From positions 1-36,519 of the forward strand of contig NZ_STGY01000052.1 in the NCBI RefSeq assembly GCF_004912275.1: a stretch of 36,519 nucleotides of DNA. Reading direction: 5' to 3'. The position numbers and the translations under genes are program-made. Below are positions 25,786-33,099 of the stretch, in pieces. The DNA is from Glycomyces buryatensis (GTDB lineage: Bacteria; Actinomycetota; Actinomycetes; Mycobacteriales; Micromonosporaceae). A model generated the notes under the pieces. The model was given only the letters and a program-made list of their open reading frames with translations, had not been told where the DNA came from and did no database searches. Every line of letters starts with the position of its first letter. Position 1 is the first letter of the stretch.

Positions 25786-27942
25786 CTAGTCGGTCGGGAC
25801 GTCGTCCGCCTCGGACTCGGCTTCAGCCTCGTCCAACTCCGCCGGTTCGTCTTCCGCCGGATCCAGCGACGGATCACCCTCGCCGGGAAAGTCTCCCTCC
25901 GTCTCTCTCATGGCCTCCTCTTCCGCGATCCAGGCCTTGTAGCGGTCGGGCCTGGAGTTCATGAGGTCCCACCAGATCGACTCCGCGAGCGTGCCCTCGG
26001 GCGAGGTGCCGTCGCCCTCCTTGCGTTCGTCTCCGGCCCACACCGCGACCGACAGGGCCGGGTCGTAGCCGGCGTACCAGGTCGGTGAGGCATTGGTCGG
26101 CAGGAACTCCCGCGCGGACTCCGCTTCGGTTTCGGGCTCCCAGTCGTACATCGACACTGCCGCGTCCATGGCGAGGAACTCGTCCACCGTCCGTTCGACT
26201 TGCTGTTCGGCCCGGTAGACCTCGCCGTCCGGGCCTTCTACCCGCTCCACGAAGTACGGCTCGGCACGGATCCCGCCGGCGGCCAGGGTCGCGTAGACCG
26301 TGGCCTGGTCGAGGACCGTCACCGGGTAGGCGCCAATCCCGAGGTCAGGGGCGTATTCGTGGCCCGGCTCGCTCAGCGGCAGCCTGGCCATGACGCCGTC
26401 CTCGTCCACGTCGTGCGGGTCCCACACCTGGTCGACGCCCAGTGCGGCTGCCGTCCGCGCCACCTCGTAGCCGCCGATCATCTCGCTGACGGCGTAGATC
26501 GGAGTGTCCAGTTTCTGGCTGACGGCGTCGCCCAGCGTGATCGAGGAATCGGAGGCCCCTCCCGTATTGGTGAGCTCGATCGGTTTTCCGTCCTCGTCGG
26601 TGTAGGTCTCGAAGGTCTGCGGTGAGGAGCCGTCGAAGGTCTCCTCCCAGGTGGAGATGCCGGCCGTGGCGGCGGCGGTCGCGGTGACGATATTGAAAGA
26701 GGTGCCCGGCCGGTGGCCGACGGCGCCGGCCCCGTCGAGCCCGGCCCCGTTCTCGCCGCCGTAGTAGGCCAGGACCCGGCCGGTGCCCGGTTCGACGGCG
26801 GCCGTCGCCGCCGCCAGGTGCTCGTCCTCGTCCGCGACGGTGCGGATCTCGGTGCCGTCCAGGACCAGGTCCTGGAGTTCGGCGTCGATGGTGGTGGTGA
26901 TCGACAGGCCGCCGCGCAACACCTCGTCGGTGGAGATCCCTGCATCACCCAGCTCGCGCAGGACCCTGCCGTGGGAGATGAACCCGGTCGGCTCGGTCGC
27001 GCCGGTCTCGGCCTGGGCCGGGTCGACGGTCTCGGGCAGTTCGGTGAGCTCCGCGCGCTCGGCCGGTTCGAGGCGGTCGATCGCGACCATCTCGTCGAGC
27101 ACGTAGTTCCAACGATCGGTCAGCGCCTCGGTCGTGCCGCCGATGCCGAGCGGGTCGCGCGGGTCGTAGGCGCCGTCGGGCGACTTGATCTGGGCGACCA
27201 GCAGCGCCGACTGGGCCACGTCGAGCTCGGACGCCCCGACCCCGAAGAAGGCGTCGGCGGCGGCCTCGACCCCGTACGCGCCCCGTCCGAAGTAGACGAG
27301 GTTCAGGTAGTGGGTGAGGATCTCGTCCTTGGTGTAGCGCTCCTCCAGCTTCATGGCCATCGCGGCCTCGCGGGCCTTACGCAGGTAGGAGCCGTCGCCG
27401 CGAATGTCGGCGACCTGGCCGACGTACTGCTGGGTGAGCGTCGAGGCGCCCTGCGTCGAATCCGAGGTCAGATTGGTGACCAATGCGCGCAGCACCCCCT
27501 TGGTGTCCACGCCTGGATGGCCGTAGAAGTTGGCGTCCTCGGCGGCCAGGAGCGCCCATTGGAGGTGGTCGGGGATCGCCTCCAGCGTTATGGACGTGCG
27601 GGCCTGGGCGCCGAGCGTCGCCATCTCGGTGACGCCGTCGGAGTAGTACACGGTGGACTGCTGCGAGAGCGCCGAGTCCAGGTCGTCGGGGAGGTCCACC
27701 TGCGCGTAGAAGACGGAGGCGATCACGACGGCGGTGCCCGCCAGGAGCGCCAGAACTACGCCGAGAGCGACGAATCGGCGGCGAATACGCTTGCGGCGCA
27801 GTCGTTTCCGCTTGACCGCCCGGCCCTCCCGGGATTCGGTGACCGCGACCTTCGCGGTGCCTATCGCCGCACGGACGCGGGCCCGGAGGCGAAGCGTCGT
27901 GCTGGTTGCGGGCTCGGGAGTGTCGTGCTCTGGACCTGCCAC
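25786..27942 (-). CDS. Class A PBP with intact GT51 and degenerate transpeptidase
   Basis: A 718-residue bitopic protein. A basic cytoplasmic tail (to about 56) and one span (57-80) precede a GT51 glycosyltransferase domain (about 100-280) with all motifs: AAEDANFYGHPGVD with catalytic Glu135, GASTLTQQ (165-172), RKAREAAMAMKLEE, VYFGRGAYGVEAA and SALLVAQIKSPDGAYDP. It should polymerise lipid II into glycan strands. The transpeptidase-like domain (about 340-640) keeps landmarks (VEPGTGRVLAYYGG, HRPGTSFN, TWYAGYDPALSVAVWAGD), but SxxK reads TSFN (414-417), SxN reads KLD (477-479) and the KTG strand reads LPTNASP (614-620). Cross-linking and penicillin binding are therefore unlikely. The C-terminal tail is acidic. 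GTG start at 27942, 68 bp behind nuoH. Confidence 0.93.
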   Translation of the reverse strand: MAGPEHDTPEPATSTTLRLRARVRAAIGTAKVAVTESREGRAVKRKRLRRKRIRRRFVALGVVLALLAGTAVVIASVFYAQVDLPDDLDSALSQQSTVYYSDGVTEMATLGAQARTSITLEAIPDHLQWALLAAEDANFYGHPGVDTKGVLRALVTNLTSDSTQGASTLTQQYVGQVADIRGDGSYLRKAREAAMAMKLEERYTKDEILTHYLNLVYFGRGAYGVEAAADAFFGVGASELDVAQSALLVAQIKSPDGAYDPRDPLGIGGTTEALTDRWNYVLDEMVAIDRLEPAERAELTELPETVDPAQAETGATEPTGFISHGRVLRELGDAGISTDEVLRGGLSITTTIDAELQDLVLDGTEIRTVADEDEHLAAATAAVEPGTGRVLAYYGGENGAGLDGAGAVGHRPGTSFNIVTATAAATAGISTWEETFDGSSPQTFETYTDEDGKPIELTNTGGASDSSITLGDAVSQKLDTPIYAVSEMIGGYEVARTAAALGVDQVWDPHDVDEDGVMARLPLSEPGHEYAPDLGIGAYPVTVLDQATVYATLAAGGIRAEPYFVERVEGPDGEVYRAEQQVERTVDEFLAMDAAVSMYDWEPETEAESAREFLPTNASPTWYAGYDPALSVAVWAGDERKEGDGTSPEGTLAESIWWDLMNSRPDRYKAWIAEEEAMRETEGDFPGEGDPSLDPAEDEPAELDEAEAESEADDVPTD

Positions 27943-28010
27943 GTTATTTCGACGCGGGCACTGGTCGATTTAGTTGCACTGGTGGCGATCCGGCGCCGAT
28001 CGGATCGAGA

Positions 28011-28964
28011 TTAATCGATGGCCAGCGCTACGACGGTGGTGAGCACCAGCTGGCCGAGCGCGACCGGCACCAGGCCCTTCCAGCACAGGGTCTGGATCTG
28101 GTCGACGCGGAGCCTCGGCCAGGCCACCCGCAGCCAGATGACGACCATCGCGAGTCCGCCGGTCTTGAGGAGCGTCCACAGCCAGCCGAGCGATTCGGGG
28201 CCGGGACCCTTCCAGCCGCCGAGGAACAGGACGGTGGTGAGCGCCGAGATGACGACGATGCCGGCGTATTCGGCGAGCAGCAGCAGCGCGAACCGCAGCC
28301 CGGCGTATTCGGTGAGGTAGCCGAAGACGAGCTCGGAGTCCGCGATGGGCGCGTCGAACGGCGGGCGGCGGATCTCGGCCAGCCCGGCCGCGAAGAACAC
28401 GAACGCGGCCGGGGCCTGCCACAGCAGCCACCAGGGGTTCCAGGCCTCGACGATGCCGCCGAGGCTGAGGGTGCCGGCGGCGATGGCGACAGAGGCGGCG
28501 GCGAGGACGAACGGGAGCTCGTAGGCCATGAGCTGGGCGGCGGCGCGGAGGGCGCCGATGAGCGTGTACTTGTTGGCCGAGGCCCACCCGGCCATGAGGA
28601 CGGCGAGGACGCCGACGCCGACGAGCGCGAGGACCGCGAACAGCCCCATGTCGAGGGCGGAGCCGACGAGGTCGCCGGGGCCGAGCGGGATGAACAGGAG
28701 CGCCAGCAGGTAGGGCAGGAGTGCGACGGCGGGCGCGAGTTTGAAGACGGGCTTGTCGGCGCCTTCGGGGACGAGGTCTTCCTTCTGGGCGAACTTGACG
28801 CCGTCGGCGATGAGCTGGGCCCAGCCGTGGAAGCGCCCGGCGTGCATGGGGCCGAGGCGGCCTTGCATGTGCGCCATGAGTTTGTGCTCGGTCTGGCCGA
28901 CCAGGAGCGGGAGGACGAGGAACGCGGCGAGGACGCCGCCGAGGCGAAGCGCGATCTCAAGCAT
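28011..28964 (-). CDS. nuoH: NADH-quinone oxidoreductase subunit NuoH
   Basis: A 317-residue membrane subunit of complex I that forms the quinone entry site and links the arms. About eight spans. Conserved blocks are present: EHKLMAHMQGRLGPMHAG, GVKFAQKEDLVPEGADK, and the quinone-site loop AEIRRPPFDAPIADSELV followed by FGYLTEYAGLRFALLLLAEY. The ATG at 28964 lies inside the last codons of nuoC (8-bp overlap), so the two are translationally coupled. It is the last gene of the nuoABCH group; the next gene is the PBP. Confidence 0.95.
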   Translation of the reverse strand: MLEIALRLGGVLAAFLVLPLLVGQTEHKLMAHMQGRLGPMHAGRFHGWAQLIADGVKFAQKEDLVPEGADKPVFKLAPAVALLPYLLALLFIPLGPGDLVGSALDMGLFAVLALVGVGVLAVLMAGWASANKYTLIGALRAAAQLMAYELPFVLAAASVAIAAGTLSLGGIVEAWNPWWLLWQAPAAFVFFAAGLAEIRRPPFDAPIADSELVFGYLTEYAGLRFALLLLAEYAGIVVISALTTVLFLGGWKGPGPESLGWLWTLLKTGGLAMVVIWLRVAWPRLRVDQIQTLCWKGLVPVALGQLVLTTVVALAID

Positions 28965-29793
28965 CGGCACCGCCGGTCTCGTCGGGGTTGGTGCGCGGGC
29001 GTTTCGTTCCGGGGACGCCGCGCGGCTTGCGCGCACCGGCTTCCGGGCCGCCGGGCGCGTTTCCGGCATCGGCAGCGGCATCGGCATCGGCGGCGGCGGC
29101 GCCGTTGTCCTCGGGCCGACCCCAGCCCTCCGGGACCCCCGGTGGACGCTTGGGCGCTCGCTTCTTCGCTCCCGCCCGGCCGCCGCCCGGTTCCTTCTCG
29201 CCCGGCCACGGCTTGACCACCCTTGACGCGAGGACGAAGTCCTTGCGGAGCGGGTGCCCCTCGAACTCGGGGGCGAGCAGCAGCGGGGCCAGGTCGGGGT
29301 AGTCCGGGTGGCCGGGGAAGTCGATGCCGAACATCTCGTGCGTCTCCCGCTCGTGCCAGGACGCGCCGGGGAACAGGTCGGTGATCGAGTCGAGCGATCC
29401 GGACGTGAGGTCGGTGCGCAGCAGGACGCCGCTCCGCTCGGGGATCGACCACAGGTGCGCGATGATCCGCATGCGGGACAACGGTTCGGGCGGTGCAGGC
29501 CGGGGCGAGGCGGGCCCGCCCGGTTCCGTTTCATCGACCGGGCCCGGTTCGGATTCGTCGCCCTGAGGCGCTGCCGGTCCCGGTTCGGGCTCGTCCCCCG
29601 CCGGTTCGGCCGGGCCCTCGTCCACGGCCGACAGCCAATCGAAGAAGGTGCAGCCGAGGTCGTCGCGGCAGGTCAGCACGGACTCGCGCCAGCGCGTCGG
29701 CTCGACGTCCACGACCGCGCGCGGGCCGTCGCCGCCGCACTCCTCCACCCCGAGGGCCTCGCGGACGCGGGCCTGCCAGTCCTCAGGCCGCAT
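28957..29793 (-). CDS. nuoC: NADH-quinone oxidoreductase subunit NuoC with inserts
   Basis: A 278-residue NuoC (30-kDa subunit). The family core is split: an N-terminal part with [20 protein letters not shown] (35-54) and a second part with [20 protein letters not shown] (147-166) and [12 protein letters not shown] (177-188). Between them (about 59-106) lies a Glu/Pro/Gly/Ala-rich stretch, and after about 190 a Pro/Ala/Lys-rich tail of about 88 residues, neither usual in NuoC. The protein is not fused to NuoD. The ATG at 29793 overlaps the end of nuoB by 11 bp. Confidence 0.9.
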   Translation of the reverse strand: MRPEDWQARVREALGVEECGGDGPRAVVDVEPTRWRESVLTCRDDLGCTFFDWLSAVDEGPAEPAGDEPEPGPAAPQGDESEPGPVDETEPGGPASPRPAPPEPLSRMRIIAHLWSIPERSGVLLRTDLTSGSLDSITDLFPGASWHERETHEMFGIDFPGHPDYPDLAPLLLAPEFEGHPLRKDFVLASRVVKPWPGEKEPGGGRAGAKKRAPKRPPGVPEGWGRPEDNGAAAADADAAADAGNAPGGPEAGARKPRGVPGTKRPRTNPDETGGADA

Positions 29794-30322
29794 CGGGCCT
29801 CCGCAGCATGCCGCGCAGACTCGGCTTCCGCAGCGGCTCGTCGCCGATCTGCTTCTGCAGCTGCCCGATCCCGTAGAGCAGCGCCTCGGGCCGGGGCGGG
29901 CAGCCGGGAATGTAGACGTCGACGGGGATGATCTGGTCCACGCCCTTGGTAACGCAGTACGAGTCCCAGTACGGCCCACCGGAATTGGAGCAGGCGCCGA
30001 AGGAGATCACGTACTTCGGCTCGGGCATCTGGTCGTAGAGGCGTTTGATGGCGGGCGCCATCTTGTCGGTCACCGTGCCGGAGACGACCATGAGGTCCGC
30101 TTGGCGCGGCGAATGCGCGAACGGGATCACGCCGAGCCGCATGAAGTCGTGCCGACTCATCGATGCGGCGATGAATTCTATTGCGCAGCAAGCCAATCCG
30201 AAATTGAACACCCACAGCGAATAGCGTCGGCCCCAGTTGAGGACGAACCGGATCGGCTCCCCCAGCACCCCGGCCCCCTCCGGATCGCCAGCGCGCGAAG
30301 GGAATGGAAGCTTCACTGCCAC
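29783..30322 (-). CDS. nuoB: NADH-quinone oxidoreductase subunit NuoB
   Basis: A 179-residue peripheral subunit that carries the terminal [4Fe-4S] cluster N2, which passes electrons to quinone. All four ligands are present: Cys45 and Cys46 in LACCAIEF, Cys111 in [10 protein letters not shown] and Cys141 in [10 protein letters not shown] start at the GTG at 30322, with GAGGAG seven bases upstream and a 10-bp overlap with nuoA. GTG 30316 is an alternative. Full family length, so the cluster site looks functional. Confidence 0.95.
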   Translation of the reverse strand: MAVKLPFPSRAGDPEGAGVLGEPIRFVLNWGRRYSLWVFNFGLACCAIEFIAASMSRHDFMRLGVIPFAHSPRQADLMVVSGTVTDKMAPAIKRLYDQMPEPKYVISFGACSNSGGPYWDSYCVTKGVDQIIPVDVYIPGCPPRPEALLYGIGQLQKQIGDEPLRKPSLRGMLRRPDAA

Positions 30323-30777
30323 TTGAGCACTCCTCTCCTCCACGCATACGCCAAGCCGAGCGCGAGCACCGTCACGAAGAGGCCCATCTCGACCGCCGCC
30401 GCGACGCCGAAGCCCGCGAACACCGCCGCCCACGGGAACAGGAACACCGCCTCGACCGCGAACAGCACGAACAGGAACGCGTAGACGTAGTAGCGGATCT
30501 GCACCTGCGCCCAGTCCGCCCCGACCAGGGACCTGGGCGGCGGCGCCACCCCGGTCCGGGTGGCCCCGGAACCGGCCTGCGCGCCCGACCCGGGAGCCTT
30601 GGGCGCCTCCTGGCCAGGCTCGGTCTCGACGCCGCATTCGTACGGCTCCCCCTTCGTCCGCGAGGGAGCGCTCGGGCGCAGCAGTCGGTTCGCCGTCATC
30701 GCGGCGCCGACGAACGCGAATCCCGCCGCCAGCAGTACCGCGAAGGCCGCGTAATCGCCCAGAAGCGTGGAGTCCAT
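30313..30777 (-). CDS. nuoA: NADH-quinone oxidoreductase subunit NuoA with insert
   Basis: A 154-residue three-span membrane subunit. Span 1 is about 9-30, and GEPYECGVE (43-51) starts the conserved loop. A Gly/Ala/Pro-rich insert of about 35 residues (52-86) follows, then [20 protein letters not shown] and FPWAAVF. The conserved acidic pair that normally reads FDxE is FAVE here (Ala107, Glu109), so one of two conserved carboxylates is lost. Start at ATG 30777; an in-frame ATG at 30789 is possible. First gene of nuoABCH. TATAGT on the minus strand at 30800-30805 is a likely -10 box. Confidence 0.9.
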   Translation of the reverse strand: MDSTLLGDYAAFAVLLAAGFAFVGAAMTANRLLRPSAPSRTKGEPYECGVETEPGQEAPKAPGSGAQAGSGATRTGVAPPPRSLVGADWAQVQIRYYVYAFLFVLFAVEAVFLFPWAAVFAGFGVAAAVEMGLFVTVLALGLAYAWRRGVLKWQ

Positions 30778-31298
30778 GGTCACAACCATAGTGCCGGGGA
30801 CTATAGCCAGGGAAGGGATGCGACCGGCGCTTTTCGGGCGGATGAATTAATGCGCCACGATGCGCAACCGGAGCGATTGCACCGGCGTGTTGTCGTACGA
30901 AGGGGAATCTCCCCGAGACGGACGATTGAGGACACCCGACCGCCCCGGCCCGACCCCCGTCGGCCGACCGGCGCCACCGGTCTCGACCTGCTAATCCGAC
31001 GTCTCGGACAAACCGATTCCTCAGCGCCCATAGTGCACACAGCAAAGGACAGAGCGAAATGATCGTCGCCAGCGCGCAGCGGCAGAACCGGGCACGAGCC
31101 CGCGCCCTCGCGTACCCGTGCCCGTGGCACGAGACGGTCTCGCCCGGCCCCGAGCGCCCGTTCCAGGCTGTGCACCCTCTTCAGGAAGTGACCCCGCCTC
31201 ACTTGACCGCACTGGCGAACGCGACAATGATTGCCGCCGGGCCGACGGCCCGCGAGCCGATTGCTGCCCTTGTACCACCTACCTGCGCTGGAGCGGAT
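30778..31298. other. Intergenic region between divergent nuoA and ECF sigma genes
   Basis: It holds the nuoA -10 box (minus-strand TATAGT, 30800-30805). Near 31031 CATAGT could be a -10 for the sigma gene. A plus-strand frame is open from 31059 into the sigma gene, but its Arg/Pro-rich translation and codon use do not look like coding sequence. I see no other feature. Confidence 0.45.
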
Positions 31299-31940
31299 GT
31301 GCGAACGGAGGCGGAGTTCACCGACCTCTACGAGAACCACTTCTCGGAACTCGCTGCCCAGGTGTGCGCCTACCTCGGTGATGCGACCGAGGCGCAGGAC
31401 CTCGTACAGGAGGCGTTCCTGCGAGCCTGGCAGCGCTGGGAAAAGGTCGGCGGCTACGAGGAGCCCGTGGCGTGGATCCGCCGCGTCGCCTGGAACCTCG
31501 CCACCAGCCGCCACCGCCGCAACCAGGTGGCGCGCAAGTTCCTCCAGAAGTCGCCCCCGCCGGAGACCGCGCCGGGCGCCAGCCCCGACCGCGTCGCCCT
31601 GGTGGAGGCGCTCCAGCACCTCCCGGCCAAGCAGCGCAAGGCCCTGGTCATGCACTACATGGCCGACATGCCGATCAGCGCGATCGCCGAATCGACCGGC
31701 GCCAAGGAGGGCACCGTCAAGTCGTGGCTCCACCGCGGCCGCCGCGAACTGGCCGCCCTGCTGACCGACGAGGGCACCCCGTCCAAGGTAAAGAGCAAGG
31801 CGAAGGCTGAAGGCAAGGCGAAGGACAAGGCCGACCCCGACACCCTGGCAATCCGCATCCGCCCGCGCAAGCCCACCGGCACCGCCAAGGTGAACCGGCG
31901 CGGCTCGGGCCGACCTTCCGTGAAGGAGGACCGCCGATGA
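31299..31940 (+). CDS. ECF (SigE-family) RNA polymerase sigma factor
   Basis: A 213-residue group IV sigma factor. Region 2: EFTDLYENHFSELAAQVCAY, then ATEAQDLVQEAFLRAWQRW. Region 4: QHLPAKQRKALVMHYMADM, then ISAIAESTGAKEGTVKSWLHRGRRELAA. A Lys/Ala/Arg-rich tail of about 50 residues follows and is unusual. I chose the GTG at 31299, which has GGAG five bases upstream and starts where the family starts. ATG 31227 and ATG 31059 (AGGA upstream) are alternatives that add low-complexity residues. The stop overlaps the next ATG (ATGA), so a membrane protein is translated with it and probably senses or controls it. Confidence 0.9.
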   Translation: MRTEAEFTDLYENHFSELAAQVCAYLGDATEAQDLVQEAFLRAWQRWEKVGGYEEPVAWIRRVAWNLATSRHRRNQVARKFLQKSPPPETAPGASPDRVALVEALQHLPAKQRKALVMHYMADMPISAIAESTGAKEGTVKSWLHRGRRELAALLTDEGTPSKVKSKAKAEGKAKDKADPDTLAIRIRPRKPTGTAKVNRRGSGRPSVKEDRR

Positions 31941-32851
31941 GCACCGAGCTCCCCCCCGAGCACGACGAGGACGCCGTGACGGCCGCCTTCGCGAGCTTCA
32001 AGTCCGACGCGGCCCGGTCCTTCCCGCCGCCCTCGGTCGACGACCTGATCATGTCGGGTCCCGCCAAGCTGCGCCGGCGCCGTCTGGTGTCGCTCGCCGC
32101 CGTCCTGGGCGCGTGCACCGCGGTCACCGCCGGCGGCTTCGCCGTCGCGCAGACGCTGGGGCCGCTCACGGGCGGTTCCGACCCGCAAGGCCCGGGTGCC
32201 GGCTCCCAGTCGCTGTCCTCTGAAGAGGAATCGGCGACCACCCAGCTCGGCGACCCGGCCGCGCCGGAGAGCGAGCAGGACGCGCCGACCACCGAGACCA
32301 GCGCCGCCCCCACCGAGGGTTCCTCGGTCCTCACCATCGAAGCGCCCGAAGGCGACTGGGCCGAGAAGTGCGTGCCCGGCGAGTTCGACATCGACCTCGG
32401 CAGCTGGGAGATCGAGGGCGAGTCCGGTTGGACCAGCGGCGAGGCCGTCACCGGCGACGTCGACGCGGACGGGGCCGACGACGCCGTCCTGGCCCTCACC
32501 TGCGACGGCAAGACCGGCGTGGCCGCCTTCGCGTTCGAGGCGACAGGTGAGGACGCTGAGAACGGGGACGCCCAGTCCCTCCACCAGCTCGGCTGGGTCT
32601 GGGAGCCAGACGGCTCACAGGAGCTGTCCGAGATCTCCTCGGTTGAGGCCGGTGTCATTACACTGGCCGGGCTCTCTGGCGCCACCGAGACATGGACGGC
32701 GCGCTACGAGTGGGACGGCGGTGCCTTCGTCGAGATCAACGACGAGCCCACCACCGAACCGAGTCCGTCCGAGTCCTCGGAGACCCCCGGGCCGGACGAG
32801 ACTCAGTCCACGGAAGCGTCGCCGACGATCACCGACGAAGAACCGTCCTGA
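31937..32851 (+). CDS. Single-span membrane protein, putative sigma-factor partner
   Basis: A 304-residue protein with a short cytoplasmic part (1-48), a span at about 50-73 preceded by RRRR, a Ser/Glu/Pro/Thr-rich linker, and an outside domain (about 130-275). The latter holds two cysteines (145, 189) and an FG-GAP/VCBS-like calcium-type loop, TGDVDADGADDAVLAL (172-187). The tail is Pro/Ser/Glu/Thr-rich. Four-base overlap with the ECF sigma gene suggests an anti-sigma or sensor role, but the cytoplasmic part is too short for a usual ZAS domain and lacks its HxxxCxxC motif. The function is inferred from position only. Confidence 0.82.
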   Translation: MSTELPPEHDEDAVTAAFASFKSDAARSFPPPSVDDLIMSGPAKLRRRRLVSLAAVLGACTAVTAGGFAVAQTLGPLTGGSDPQGPGAGSQSLSSEEESATTQLGDPAAPESEQDAPTTETSAAPTEGSSVLTIEAPEGDWAEKCVPGEFDIDLGSWEIEGESGWTSGEAVTGDVDADGADDAVLALTCDGKTGVAAFAFEATGEDAENGDAQSLHQLGWVWEPDGSQELSEISSVEAGVITLAGLSGATETWTARYEWDGGAFVEINDEPTTEPSPSESSETPGPDETQSTEASPTITDEEPS

Positions 32852-32873
32852 GTCGCCTGGATCACCCGGTTGC

Positions 32874-32893
32874 CGAGCCCATTGCGGGGCTCG
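32874..32893 (+). terminator. Small hairpin after the sigma operon
   Basis: CGAGCCC (32874-32880) pairs with GGGCTCG (32887-32893) around a 6-base loop, 22 bp after the stop at 32851. There is no U-tract. Confidence 0.4.
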
Positions 32894-32978
32894 CAGGCTT
32901 CGCCCCGGGAGCCCTATCTCACCTGATGAGAGCTGGCTTACTGTTCGGTGTCGTCTGCGTCGCCCTTCCGACTCACGG

Positions 32979-33009
32979 TTGGCACCGCACCGTGGCCCCC
33001 GCGTAGCAT
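32979..33009 (+). promoter_or_regulatory. Probable korAB promoter
   Basis: TTGGCA (32979-32984), 19-bp gap, TAGCAT (33004-33009). The gap is two bases longer than ideal. The predicted start near 33016 gives an 84-base leader to the GTG at 33100. Confidence 0.4.
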
Positions 33010-33099
33010 CGCAAGGGAGAACACATGGCGGAGCCCGCCTCCGGCATGCCACAGGCCGCATGCCAGCGCGTGCTCCCAAACCCGCATGAGGAGAACTTG

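Noticed and set aside
33025..33099. Upstream ATG as the korA start
   Set aside because: It has a fair ribosome site, but the predicted promoter would cut into it and its codons are less typical; kept as an alternative only.
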